A DNA stretch of 41,084 nt from Gillisia marina. Lineage in GTDB: Bacteria; Bacteroidota; Bacteroidia; Flavobacteriales; Flavobacteriaceae. A program made the position numbers and the translations under genes. Positions 17,259 to 26,167 of this stretch are shown in pieces. Within the stretch, counting starts at the first letter, position 1. The number at the start of each line of letters is the position of its first letter. Under the pieces are notes generated by a model. The model was given only the letters and a program-made list of their open reading frames with translations, made no database searches and was not told the DNA's origin. The DNA lies in assembly GCF_000258765.1 (NCBI RefSeq), contig NZ_AJLT01000031.1, positions 1-41,084 of the forward strand, read 5' to 3'.

Positions 17259-17885
17259 TTACAAATCAATTTTTTCCAGTTCCAAAAGTCCAGTTCCAAA
17301 TACCGATACAGAAATCCAAAGCTCTTTTTCTCCGGCCCTAAGCTTAGAAATTTCTACTTTCTCTAAGGCACCTATTAGATGTACGCCTTCTTTCGCCTCT
17401 AATTTATTTTCCAGTTTTGTATTAATTGCTCCAACCTTCTCTTCTATATGTGGCATTAGATTGTAATTCATTTTCTTTTTAAGCTTTTCATACATCCAAT
17501 TGTTTACCACAGTTTCCAATAACTTATCGGTAAACCAGTTTTTTGTTTTTCCATCTATTTCAAATTCTCTAAGAGAAATATGTTGAAGTTCTTTATTTAA
17601 TTCTAAAGCAGCATGAAAAAATATCTTTACCTCCCTGTTTTTAAATAAACTTGTTAGTGTTTGCAAGCTTATATTCAAAAGCAGGTCATAACCTTCCAAA
17701 TGGCTTTTTTCTATAGTGATATCTAAAATCCGAGCATAGTTAGATTTTTCACCCTCCTTGTTTTCCTTGCTTATTACTTCTCCAATTAATTTCTCCCTTA
17801 AATATTTGTCTAAAACGGAATAGCCTATTATAACCGGAATTGTAATATTTATATTCTGATCTATAAATTCATTCTTATCGTACAT
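17259..17885 (-). CDS. Short DUF4403 family protein
   Basis: A 208-residue protein that resembles the C-terminal part of DUF4403 proteins, with LFKNREVKIFFHAALEL, DGKTKNWFTDKLLE and a glycine-valine pattern near the end. Family members are commonly about twice as long and begin with a lipoprotein or signal peptide. This one begins MYDKNEFIDQNINITIP with neither, so it is a short, apparently cytoplasmic form. It lies 28 bases downstream of the MgtC-like gene on the same strand and is probably co-transcribed with it. Its function is not known. Confidence 0.75.
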   Translation of the reverse strand: MYDKNEFIDQNINITIPVIIGYSVLDKYLREKLIGEVISKENKEGEKSNYARILDITIEKSHLEGYDLLLNISLQTLTSLFKNREVKIFFHAALELNKELQHISLREFEIDGKTKNWFTDKLLETVVNNWMYEKLKKKMNYNLMPHIEEKVGAINTKLENKLEAKEGVHLIGALEKVEISKLRAGEKELWISVSVFGTGLLELEKIDL

Positions 17886-17913
17886 CTATCGAATATTATT
17901 TTAATCCTAATTT

Positions 17914-18354
17914 TTAATCTGTATTTAATTGATTTTTCACTTTTTCATTCAAATATCCAAACACTAAATTAATTGCAACTACAAATATTGTAAAAAATAA
18001 CAAAGGAAGATAAAGACCAAATCCTGCTAAGCAACCCGCCGCCGCGCTGCACCAAATAGTAGCTGCTGTAGCGAGACCTTTTACCTTAGTCTTTTTGCCG
18101 TCCTGAAGTATCACACCTGCTCCCAAAAAACCTACGCCTACTACAACTTGCCCAACAATACGAGTCATATCTGTACTATCTGCAGATTCAAACACTAAAG
18201 AAATAATAATGTAAACCGCAGCTCCAAGAGAAACGAGGGTATAGGTTTTTAAGCCCGCAGGTTTATCTTTGAATTTACGCTCGACACCCATGCAAGCACC
18301 AGATATGATTGCAACTAAACTTTTAATCAAGAATTCTGTGATCTCTATTTCCAT
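17914..18354 (-). CDS. MgtC/SapB family membrane protein
   Basis: A 146-residue inner-membrane protein with four or so hydrophobic segments. It carries the family signature at the N-terminus (GACMGVERKFKDKPAGLKT) and a glycine-rich VVGVGFLGAGVILQDG followed by VKGLATAATIWCSAAAGCLAG. In other bacteria the family is linked to survival in low magnesium and to regulation of ATP synthase. This protein has only the membrane domain, without the C-terminal ACT-like domain of Salmonella MgtC. It is the first gene of a probable two-gene unit with the DUF4403 gene. Confidence 0.9.
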   Translation of the reverse strand: MEIEITEFLIKSLVAIISGACMGVERKFKDKPAGLKTYTLVSLGAAVYIIISLVFESADSTDMTRIVGQVVVGVGFLGAGVILQDGKKTKVKGLATAATIWCSAAAGCLAGFGLYLPLLFFTIFVVAINLVFGYLNEKVKNQLNTD

Positions 18355-18459
18355 ACTGATTAGTTAACTACTTAAAGCTAATAAAATCATTTGAGAATGA
18401 GTTATTATGAAGTGTATAAACGGTAGATGAAGTGAGCTATACAATGTATATAAAAGATA

Positions 18460-18487
18460 AAAACCTTTCAGCGGACTGAAAGGTTTT
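18460..18487. terminator. Orphan perfect hairpin, terminator-like
   Basis: Perfect 12-bp arms (AAAACCTTTCAG and CTGAAAGGTTTT) surround the loop CGGA, with T or A tails on each side. No gene ends beside it. The MgtC-like gene starts on one side, and on the other the tRNA has its own terminator 380 bases away. It may end an unrecognised small RNA. Confidence 0.6.
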
Positions 18488-18866
18488 AGTATTAATTTGA
18501 TAATGTTTTGTTGGTAAAGACTCAAATATTTCTACCCTACATTGAAAAATTTAAAAATCACCAATCATCAAATTAATTAGAAACTAAAGTAAGTTTATCA
18601 ATTAAAATATAAAATACCCAAAATGGGGTATATTCATTATCCTTTTCACTTTTTTATTATGGATACCGGAAGTATTATTCTTTCATTTGAAGTCGTAAAT
18701 AAAGTCCTAATTAATCAACCTTTTGCATTAGGATTCAATGCCGAAAGGATTCTATTCCTTAAAATTGATATTCATAATTCTCAAATCTTAAGAGGATTAA
18801 ATTACCTGTTTCAGTTTTACGTACATACTCGAAATGTTGAATGAAGCAGCAACCTTTAGAAACGAA
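18488..18866. other. Gene-poor stretch between orphan hairpin and tRNA terminator
   Basis: I see no supported gene in these 379 bases. A 73-codon frame on the plus strand (18623-18844) has no recognisable features. A small hairpin (ATACCC/GGGTAT) occurs near 18615-18632. No TAnnTTTG promoter element was found on either strand. Confidence 0.4.
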
Positions 18867-18896
18867 AAAACCCTCTCAGTTTCCTGAAAGGGTTTT
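18867..18896 (-). terminator. Terminator of the initiator tRNA
   Basis: On the minus strand a 13-position stem with one T-G wobble closes on a GAAA tetraloop and is followed by six T. It begins six bases after the mature 3' end of the tRNA. Confidence 0.88.
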
Positions 18897-18901
18897 CCTA
18901 G

Positions 18902-18974
<73 letters not shown>

Positions 18975-19052
18975 ATATATCGTGATTTCAAAATGTCAAT
19001 TTATTCGATTCTTCAGCTCTTCTTAATCCATCATTGCTGCGCTATCGGATGG

Positions 19053-19083
19053 CAAATATACAACGGTTTTCTACTTACACAAA
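19053..19083 (-). promoter_or_regulatory. Promoter of the initiator tRNA
   Basis: The minus strand carries TTTG (19080-19083), exactly 19 bases, then TATATTTG (19053-19060). This is a full match to the Bacteroidota housekeeping consensus TTTG-N19-TAnnTTTG. The start site would lie roughly 70 bases ahead of the mature tRNA. Confidence 0.78.
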
Positions 19084-19098
19084 GGATTTTTTAAAAAA

Positions 19099-19452
19099 TT
19101 ATTCAGCAATCCAACTCATTGCTTTCATCCTATATTTAGGTTCAAAACCTCTAACTTCGGCATCCATTAGCAAGTCTTTGATTTCCATTACATTCTGAAA
19201 CCAATTTAGGTCTGTTACTACAACAATTTTCCCAAATTGCTGTGCATGTTCTTTCTTAAATTTTAAGTCTTTCATAAGTGCAGAGAAAGAAATTTTATTT
19301 CCCTGCTTGATTTCTATGAACAAATTTATAGTTTCATTCTCCTGTAATTTATTATTTATAGCTTCATGAAGCTCTTCTATTAGTTTAGAGTTCACTTCTG
19401 AATCTATCAAAAATCCAACAACATTTTTAGAAAATTTAAAGCTTGATATCAT
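19099..19452 (-). CDS. SpoIIAA/STAS-like protein, second of a tandem pair
   Basis: A 117-residue cytoplasmic protein of the SpoIIAA-like (STAS/CRAL-TRIO-like) group. It has a beta strand at the N-terminus (NVVGFLIDSEVN), a helix (LIEELHEAINNKL), the strand INLFIEIKQG, the strand KIVVVTDLNWFQ, and a closing MKAMSWIAE helix. It is the same length as the neighbour at 19479-19832 and matches it at roughly a third or more of positions by eye, so the pair arose by tandem duplication. Only 26 bases separate the two. The fold often serves in protein-protein regulation or lipid binding. The partner is unknown. Confidence 0.8.
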   Translation of the reverse strand: MISSFKFSKNVVGFLIDSEVNSKLIEELHEAINNKLQENETINLFIEIKQGNKISFSALMKDLKFKKEHAQQFGKIVVVTDLNWFQNVMEIKDLLMDAEVRGFEPKYRMKAMSWIAE

Positions 19453-19478
19453 TTTATAAATTTAAAATATAAAAAAGT

Positions 19479-19832
19479 TTAATCAGAAATCCATTGGATT
19501 GCTTTTATACGATTTTTTATTTCAAAAGAACGCATCTTGGTATGGCCTATAAGATCATCGACATTCATTACAGCTCTTAACCAAGTAAGATCAGTAACTA
19601 TCGCTAGTTTATCAATACTTTGAGAGTTTTCATATTTAAATTTTAACTCTTCCATCAAACACTTAAATGCAATATGTTTTTCTTTGGTGATTTCACAAAA
19701 AATATTGATTTTACCAAATTCAGAAATTCTATCTAAAATAATTTCATGAACATCTTCAAGATTTCCTTCCTCAATATCTCTATCTATTATAAGTCCAACT
19801 ACATGATTGGCAAGTTCGAAAGTAGAGATCAT
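19479..19832 (-). CDS. SpoIIAA/STAS-like protein, first of a tandem pair
   Basis: A 117-residue paralogue of the next gene, with the same plan: NHVVGLIIDRDIE, LEDVHEIILDRI, INIFCEITKEK, KLAIVTDLTWLR and IKAIQWISD at the end. Both begin MIS plus S or T and an F. Upstream, the minus strand has a weak TATATTTT at about -7, so these two genes may form their own unit. The CPXCG gene lies 74 bases upstream on the same strand. Nothing shows what the pair senses. Confidence 0.8.
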   Translation of the reverse strand: MISTFELANHVVGLIIDRDIEEGNLEDVHEIILDRISEFGKINIFCEITKEKHIAFKCLMEELKFKYENSQSIDKLAIVTDLTWLRAVMNVDDLIGHTKMRSFEIKNRIKAIQWISD

Positions 19833-19906
19833 AACAATTAATTATAAATTTCCATCAATCTAACTAAAATATAACGGAATAAGCCCTAAATCGCCAAAAA
19901 AATTAA

Positions 19907-20089
19907 CTATTGCTCAATATCTACAGCTTGAAAAGATTCTAATTCATTTTCAGAAAAGACAGGAGTGATTTCGATTGGGTTGCAGCAGATCTCGCAATCT
20001 TCTATATACGTTTGCTTTGATACCGAAGTGTCTAATAGCATCGTGATACTCTCCCAGCAATATGGACATTGAAATTCGTGTTCGAGCAT
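19907..20089 (-). CDS. CPXCG-motif cysteine-rich small protein
   Basis: A 60-residue protein with two cysteine pairs, CPYC near residue 8 and DCEICC near residue 31, suited to binding one zinc ion in a ribbon. The rest is acidic (ENELESFQAVDIEQ at the end). This matches the small CPXCG family of bacteria, whose function is unknown. It follows the TolC-like gene by 27 bases on the same strand, so read-through from the efflux operon is possible. Confidence 0.85.
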   Translation of the reverse strand: MLEHEFQCPYCWESITMLLDTSVSKQTYIEDCEICCNPIEITPVFSENELESFQAVDIEQ

Positions 20090-20116
20090 TTTGTAGTTTT
20101 GATTACGATTGATTCT

Positions 20117-21445
20117 CTAAAAATCTAAATTAAGAAGTTGCCCGGTTAATTGCAATACCTGAAGCTCAGCGAATTTAGCATCATATTTAGCTAAGTTCTT
20201 ATTTGTTTTAGCATTAAGCAAATTAATTTGAGCCTGACGGAACTCTATGGAAGAAATTTGCCCAAGTTTAAACTGCTCTTGAGATCTATTAAAATTATCT
20301 TCATTAGTCAAGACATTCTTTTCCTGAACTTCATAAATATACCGCTTGTTTTGGTAATTCCCCCAAGAGTTTGCGATATCGCGCTGCACTTCTAAAATTA
20401 TTTGTTCTTTTAAAAACTCCTGATTTTCCAGTCTGATTTTGGCATTTTTTACATTGGTAATGGTTCGCCCTCCATCAAACAGGCTCCAACTCAAGTTTAA
20501 TCCTGCAGAATACCCTTTGGTAGTATTAGTTTGTACAAAAGATGTAGATGGAAGATCGCTATTATTCCACCCATAAGAACCGGTAAGGCCAACAGTAGGA
20601 AGATATCCCGATTTACTCACCTTAATATCGTAGTCTGATATCAACAAATTGCTTTCTGCCTGTAAGAGACTAACATTATTTAGATTAGATGTTTTTATAA
20701 ACTCCTCCAGTTCAATTTCAGATAAGAAATTTATCGTAGTATCAATCGATATATCTCTAAGCTCCTTTTCCGGTTCGTTTAATAGTACAAGAAGATCTCT
20801 TTTCGTGTTTTCTAATTGCTGTTTGGTATTTAATAATGTAATGCTATCATTATTCACATCAACCTCAGCATTCAATATCCCCAATCTTGAAGTTTGCCCG
20901 TAGTCAAATTGATATTGAGCTCTTGTAATTCGTTGTTTGGAGATTTCCAATGTTTCATTTAAAACACTCACATTCTCAGTTAAACGAGCTACTTCAAAAT
21001 AAACACTTAACAATTGTAAAATCGTATTTTCAATGGTTTCTCTTGCTTCTAGCTCTGTTAACCTATACTGCTCTTTTAACTGTCTGTAATTATATAATCT
21101 CCCCAGACCATCAAATAAGGTGTAATTTACGTTAAGTGAGGCATTGTAGCGTTTGGTCTCGGCTCCATTTAAAATACGAGCTTCGCCATCTTGAAACTGA
21201 GCTTCGATATTTTCAATATTGTAATTGGTTCCTGCGTTTGCAGTAATACTTGGCAAATATCCGGAATTCAAAAGACCCTGATTATTATCGGCAATTTCAA
21301 TTAAGTTTTGAGAACGCTGAATGCCGTAATTGTTTTCTAAAGTTTTTGTGATCGCTTCATCTTTAGTAAGCACAGTGGTTTGTCCAAAACTTTTTCCGCA
21401 GAAAAATATCAAAAAAATTAATAGCGAATTATTGATGTATTTCAT
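20117..21445 (-). CDS. TolC-family outer membrane efflux protein
   Basis: The outer-membrane channel of the tripartite efflux pump encoded just upstream. I set the start at the ATG at 21445 (MKYINNSLLIFLIFFCGKSFGQ), which gives a clean signal peptide; an in-frame upstream ATG would put a lysine-rich stretch before it. This start overlaps the end of the RND gene by 17 bases, suggesting translational coupling. The 442-residue product shows two TolC repeats with long amphipathic helices (LTENVSVLNETLEISKQRI; FNRSQEQFKLGQISSIEFRQ) and the strand motif YTLFDGLGR / WSLFDGGRT. Length and pattern are normal for the family. Confidence 0.92.
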   Translation of the reverse strand: MKYINNSLLIFLIFFCGKSFGQTTVLTKDEAITKTLENNYGIQRSQNLIEIADNNQGLLNSGYLPSITANAGTNYNIENIEAQFQDGEARILNGAETKRYNASLNVNYTLFDGLGRLYNYRQLKEQYRLTELEARETIENTILQLLSVYFEVARLTENVSVLNETLEISKQRITRAQYQFDYGQTSRLGILNAEVDVNNDSITLLNTKQQLENTKRDLLVLLNEPEKELRDISIDTTINFLSEIELEEFIKTSNLNNVSLLQAESNLLISDYDIKVSKSGYLPTVGLTGSYGWNNSDLPSTSFVQTNTTKGYSAGLNLSWSLFDGGRTITNVKNAKIRLENQEFLKEQIILEVQRDIANSWGNYQNKRYIYEVQEKNVLTNEDNFNRSQEQFKLGQISSIEFRQAQINLLNAKTNKNLAKYDAKFAELQVLQLTGQLLNLDF

Positions 21446-24400
21446 GAACCTCTTTTTCTTTTTGTTCCTTAATAGCTCTTTCAACTTGTTCATTATCAAC
21501 TTTTTTTCCAGTTGCTAACCAAATACTGCCAACTTTAATATTATTACTAATAGAGAGAAATAAAGGCAACAACAACAATGTTAATACCGTTGCAATTCCA
21601 ATTCCATATGCAATAGAAATTGCCATAGGTTTTAAGAACTGTGCCTGCCTACTTTTTTCGAAAATTAAAGGAGCTAATCCCGCAATAGTAGTTATGGATG
21701 TTAAAAATATCGCTCTAAACCTGGCACGTCCAGCTTCATAAAGCGCTTCATCGAACTTCATACCTTTCACTAAAAAGCTATTGAACTTCCCTATGAACAC
21801 CAACCCATCATTCACCATGATCCCTATGAGCGCAATAATCCCGAGTGCCGAAAGGACATTTATTGGGAACCCATGAATCCAGTGGCCCCATGCAACTCCA
21901 ATTACACTAAACGGGATCATAAGCATTAATAATAATGGCTGACTGTAACTTCTGAAAGTAAATGCAATAGTTGCATAAATAAGAAATAATACAATTGGTA
22001 ATACTTTTTTCGCAGAACTACTCAACTTACTCGCTTCCCGATTCTGACCTTCGTAAGAAACAGATAGAGATGGATATTGTGTGAGAAGATCCGGCATTAT
22101 GTTATCCTGAATATCCTGTAAAATATCGGTAGCAGAACCATTGGGATCTTCCATATCTGCAGTAACACGAATTTCTCTTTTTCCATCCAAATGGCTAATA
22201 GATTCGGTTCCTCGAACGATCTCATATGTGGCTATCTCCCTAAAAGGAACGCGATTTCCTGAAGGAGTTATCAATCTATAATCATCTAATTGAGTGATAG
22301 ACGATCTCGCTTCCAAATCGTACCGCACCCATACCCTAATTTCATCTTGTCCGCGTTGGAAACGTTGGGCTTGAGTCCCAAAAAATGCATTTCTAATTTG
22401 GCGCATCACGCTATTTAGATCCAATCCTAAAGCATATGCGTTATCTTTCAGTTTGATATCTATTTCCTTAATTCCTTTCGGGTCGCTATCGGTAACATCT
22501 TTCAATAAAGAATTATTCTCTAAAATGGTCTTAAGCTCCTCCTTTGCAGCCTCCAATTCAGAAATATTATTCCCTAATAAGGATACTGAAACTGGACTTC
22601 CTCCAAAATTTCCTCCAGATCCAAAGGTGAGGCTTTCCACTCCAAACACCGGCCCTACCTCTTCTCTTATAGAGTTGGTTATTTCTGGCGAGCCAAAATC
22701 TCGTTCCTCTCCCGGCAATAGATTTACTTGTAAAGAAGCCTTGTTATTACCCGGCCCAACTCGCTTTATTATATTTTCTACAACTTGTTTGTTTCCGGTT
22801 TGCTTGGCCGTATAATCTTCATTAACTCTCCATGCAGCCGCCTCTACCATGCTGATAATAGAATCGGTTTTTGCAGGATTAGTACCCTCTGCCATTAAAA
22901 GGTCTATGGAAACTTGATCACTGGCAATACTAGGGAATAAAGTAACTCGTATCCAACCTCCTCCTATCGCGCCAATAGTTAGAATTAGGAACACCAATAA
23001 AATAGAAAAACTTAATACCTTTTGCTTTAAAGCAAACTTTAGAACAGGACTATAGGCTTTATCTCTTAAATAAGACATGATTTTATCACCTGTTCTATTA
23101 AAGCCTCTCAGCTTATCAAAAACCTTGGCCAGTCCTTTTTTCTTCTCGGTTCCATTGTCTGAATCCCTTTTTAATGCCTTAGAATGTGCTATATGCGCCG
23201 GTAAAATAATTAAAGCTTCTACCAAGGAAATGGTTAATGTTAGAATAACGACCGTGGAGACCTCGCCAAAAAACTCACCGATCCTACTATCCAGAAATAA
23301 GAAAGTTCCAAAAGCCAGAATGGTCGTAATTATTGCTGAAACAATTGGAGGAACCACTTCCATAGTACCATCTATTGCAGCCCTCACAGGGGATTTACCC
23401 ATTTCGTAATGCTGATAGATGTTTTCTGAAATAACGATTCCATCATCCACCAAGATCCCGATAACGATGATCATCCCGAACAGAGATAAAACATTGATGG
23501 TAACTCCGAATTGTTGCGCAAATATGAACATTCCCAAGAATGCTACTGGCAAGCCAAAAGCTACCCAAAATGCCAGTCTGGTATTCAGGAAAAATGATAA
23601 AAAGAACAACACTAATAGAATCCCGATAAAGCCGTTTTCAAGCAACAGCAATGTTCTTTGATTCAAGGTTATTGAAGAATCACTCACCACATCTAATCGA
23701 ATGTTTGTGTTTTTCTCATTAAAATCTTCTACATATTCACGAACCTTTTCTGCAGTAGACACAAGATCTTCGCTATTCGTATTGCTTACTTGAATATTTA
23801 CTGAATTGTTTCCGTTGAAATAAGAAGCATTAGGAGTTTCAGAAAATCGATCTTTAATTTCTGCGATATCCCCCAAGCGAACTATTTGTCCCGAAGCACT
23901 AGCCCTTACTACAAGATCGTTTAAGGCATCGCCATAATAAGATCTATTATTGGCTCTTATTAAATAATCTTCTGCATTGGTCTTAATAGTTCCTCCGGTG
24001 GAAAGAATATTAGCGTTTGCAACCGTAGCTGCAACTTCTTCAAAAGAAAGATTATACGCTAAAAGATCTTCTTGGCTAACGGCTATTTCAATTTCCTCAG
24101 CGGGATACCCTGAAATAGTAATTTGAGAAATTCCATCTATCGCCCTAAGATCATTTTCTATTTGCTGACTAATTTGTTTTAATGTGGCTAAAGGAATATT
24201 TTCTCCACTTACTGCAAAACTGATGGTTGGCCTAATTTGCTCCTGTTTTGCAACTACCAAAGGTTCCATTCCCGACGGAAAATTTGGAACACGGTCTACT
24301 GCATTCTTAACTTCAGCCAGCAAAGCATCAATATTTTCTCCTTTTTCGATTTCTACAGTGATAGATCCGCCACTTTCTCGAGCAGTGGAAGTTACTCGGT

Positions 24401-24635
24401 CTATCCCAACCAAGCCTTTTAAATTATCTTCGATTTTAAGGATAATCCCTTCTTCTATTTCCTCCGGAGAAGAACCCGGATATGCAACATTTATGGTGAT
24501 AATCTTAGAGTCTACCAGCGGGAAGAAGGAAGATTTCATATTGAAAACCCCAATCAATCCAAAGATAACGAAGGCGAAAATCAAGACATTTACCGCAACC
24601 TCATATTTTATAAAATAACTAAGTATTTTTCTCAC
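21429..24635 (-). CDS. RND efflux transporter permease
   Basis: The inner-membrane proton-driven pump of a tripartite efflux system, 1,068 residues. It has the usual twelve hydrophobic segments with two large periplasmic loops. Recognisable parts are an N-terminal helix (VAVNVLIFAFVIFGLIGVF), YPGSSPEEIEEGI, and the TM4 motif GILVDDGIVISENIYQHYEMG with paired aspartates of the proton relay. In the second half VNDGLVFIGKFN precedes ARFRAIFLTSITTIAGLAPL. The text resembles the HAE1/multidrug-type branch more than metal pumps, but the substrate cannot be read from sequence. The gene follows the adaptor gene with a gap of two bases and overlaps the TolC gene, so the three form one operon in the order adaptor, pump, channel. 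Confidence 0.94.
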   Translation of the reverse strand: MRKILSYFIKYEVAVNVLIFAFVIFGLIGVFNMKSSFFPLVDSKIITINVAYPGSSPEEIEEGIILKIEDNLKGLVGIDRVTSTARESGGSITVEIEKGENIDALLAEVKNAVDRVPNFPSGMEPLVVAKQEQIRPTISFAVSGENIPLATLKQISQQIENDLRAIDGISQITISGYPAEEIEIAVSQEDLLAYNLSFEEVAATVANANILSTGGTIKTNAEDYLIRANNRSYYGDALNDLVVRASASGQIVRLGDIAEIKDRFSETPNASYFNGNNSVNIQVSNTNSEDLVSTAEKVREYVEDFNEKNTNIRLDVVSDSSITLNQRTLLLLENGFIGILLVLFFLSFFLNTRLAFWVAFGLPVAFLGMFIFAQQFGVTINVLSLFGMIIVIGILVDDGIVISENIYQHYEMGKSPVRAAIDGTMEVVPPIVSAIITTILAFGTFLFLDSRIGEFFGEVSTVVILTLTISLVEALIILPAHIAHSKALKRDSDNGTEKKKGLAKVFDKLRGFNRTGDKIMSYLRDKAYSPVLKFALKQKVLSFSILLVFLILTIGAIGGGWIRVTLFPSIASDQVSIDLLMAEGTNPAKTDSIISMVEAAAWRVNEDYTAKQTGNKQVVENIIKRVGPGNNKASLQVNLLPGEERDFGSPEITNSIREEVGPVFGVESLTFGSGGNFGGSPVSVSLLGNNISELEAAKEELKTILENNSLLKDVTDSDPKGIKEIDIKLKDNAYALGLDLNSVMRQIRNAFFGTQAQRFQRGQDEIRVWVRYDLEARSSITQLDDYRLITPSGNRVPFREIATYEIVRGTESISHLDGKREIRVTADMEDPNGSATDILQDIQDNIMPDLLTQYPSLSVSYEGQNREASKLSSSAKKVLPIVLFLIYATIAFTFRSYSQPLLLMLMIPFSVIGVAWGHWIHGFPINVLSALGIIALIGIMVNDGLVFIGKFNSFLVKGMKFDEALYEAGRARFRAIFLTSITTIAGLAPLIFEKSRQAQFLKPMAISIAYGIGIATVLTLLLLPLFLSISNNIKVGSIWLATGKKVDNEQVERAIKEQKEKEVHEIHQ

Positions 24636-24637
24636 AA

Positions 24638-25768
24638 CTAGTTGGTTTTGGCTAGACTTGTATTATCACTTATTTCCACCGGCATTCCAACAAAAGCTCC
24701 CGGAACCGGTGCCGAAATTAATTTTACACCATTCTCGAGACCTGTAATAACTACAGATTCCGATGAAAAATGTACTGCATCAATTTCTGCTAACTGCAAC
24801 GTGTTATCTTCAACGATATATACTTTATTTTGATCTACTAATAGATTCCTTGGGATGGATAGTGCATCTTCAATATTTCTAGCCTCCAAGCTAGCCTCCA
24901 AATACATTCCTTCTTTTACCTTAGCATCTTTAATCTTTATAAAAACCTGTACCGTTTGAGAGTTAGCATCTATTTTGCTATTTACCCTACTTACTTCCCC
25001 TAGAAACTCTTGAGTACCTTCAAGATTCTTTAAGGCTACTTTTTCGCCCACTTTTAATAAATCACTAAAGGATTTTCTAATTGCAACTTCTAATTCATAT
25101 TCCGAAGGATCTATAAATTCACCCAGCTTCTGCCCCGGTCTTACTAAAGAACCTTCTGTAACAAGCGCTTCTGTAAGCACTCCGTTATACGGAGCTACAA
25201 TATTGAATTTATTAAGTCTGGTTTCCTGATTCTTAATATTATAATATCCAGAAATAATTCCCCTACCTGAAATAAAATAATTTTCCTGATCTGAAGAAGG
25301 TTTTGGTAACGGAGCTAAATTTTTATTAACGTCGAAGCTATTTAAATAAGCTTCCCATTTTGGAAAATCATTGGGATAATCCAAGCGGAGATCCGGCATG
25401 ACCGCGGCAATCATATTATAAAGTTCACTTTTAGAGGCTCGCACATTTGCGGCAAATTCCGCAGCATCAATTCTTAAAAGCAATTGTCCTCTGGAATATT
25501 CTTGTCCCGGTCTAAAAGGTTTGGAACTACTCCTAAAAATCCCCTCTACTTCAGAAAAAAGAGTTGTTTTTTGCAAAGCGGTAACAGTACCGTTTGCAGG
25601 AATAACAATAGGAACCGTCCCATTATTCACCGTTTGTACATAAACCGTCTTAATAACTTTTTTGGCGGGAGGCCTCTCCTTTGTATTACTTTCTATAATT
25701 GCTTTGGCAACAAAAATAGCGACTACTACAAGGACGACTCCAAGAATGGAAAGAATGATTTTGCGCAT
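24638..25768 (-). CDS. RND efflux periplasmic adaptor (membrane fusion protein)
   Basis: The 376-residue adaptor of the efflux operon. An N-terminal membrane anchor (residues about 4-24, IILSILGVVLVVVAIFVAKA) precedes the periplasmic part. The lipoyl-like halves are visible as VSxxGTV-type text (NGTVTALQKTTLFSEVEG) and APYNGVLTEALVTEGSLVRPG. A beta-barrel region follows (YELEVAIRKSFSDLLKVGEKV) and then a membrane-proximal domain. It is the first gene of the operon, and I could not identify its promoter with confidence. No dedicated regulator gene lies next to it. Confidence 0.92.
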   Translation of the reverse strand: MRKIILSILGVVLVVVAIFVAKAIIESNTKERPPAKKVIKTVYVQTVNNGTVPIVIPANGTVTALQKTTLFSEVEGIFRSSSKPFRPGQEYSRGQLLLRIDAAEFAANVRASKSELYNMIAAVMPDLRLDYPNDFPKWEAYLNSFDVNKNLAPLPKPSSDQENYFISGRGIISGYYNIKNQETRLNKFNIVAPYNGVLTEALVTEGSLVRPGQKLGEFIDPSEYELEVAIRKSFSDLLKVGEKVALKNLEGTQEFLGEVSRVNSKIDANSQTVQVFIKIKDAKVKEGMYLEASLEARNIEDALSIPRNLLVDQNKVYIVEDNTLQLAEIDAVHFSSESVVITGLENGVKLISAPVPGAFVGMPVEISDNTSLAKTN

Positions 25769-26167
25769 TATTGACTTTTAATTACTCTTTAGACTAGTAA
25801 ATGTAAAAAGCGTTTAATCAATAAGCCATTTAATTATCTTAAAAGTGCATATTGTTTAACTGAAAGTATAATTCTTAATATCAAATCGAAAGTAGTCGAG
25901 ATGCTTTTTATCCTTCGACTTGGCAAAGATTGACGTGTTTTTATTTACATATTGTAGACCCTGAAACAAGTTCAGGGTGACGAGGATAGTTATGAGAATT
26001 ACCGTCATGCTGAACATGTTTCAGCATCTCATTAAATATAATAAAGCTAATCTAATAGCGAAGTCGAGATGTTTTTTTAATCATTCGACTGGGCTAAGGA
26101 AGCCAAAATCACTAAAATAATCAAATATGAATCACCAAAAGTTCGACAAGAAATTACCTTCGAAAAC
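25769..26167. repeat. Intergenic region with flavobacterial REP-type palindromes
   Basis: No gene is seen. Two short palindromes occur: ACCCTGAA/TTCAGGGT at 25958-25978 and ATGCTGAA/TTCAGCAT at 26007-26027. They are embedded in text such as CTTCGACTTGGC and GTCGAGATG, repeated at about 25893-25926 and 26062-26096. This matches the family of interspersed repeats also present at 7975-8370. They lie past the 3' end of the ABC-F gene and before the efflux operon. Confidence 0.6.

Noticed and set aside
18623..18844. 73-codon plus-strand frame before the tRNA terminator
   Set aside because: No promoter, no motif and hydrophobic low-complexity text; chance is more likely.
18975..19005. TTGACA and TATATC upstream of the tRNA as a sigma-70 style promoter
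   Set aside because: Spacing is only 14 bases, and a full Bacteroidota promoter lies further upstream.
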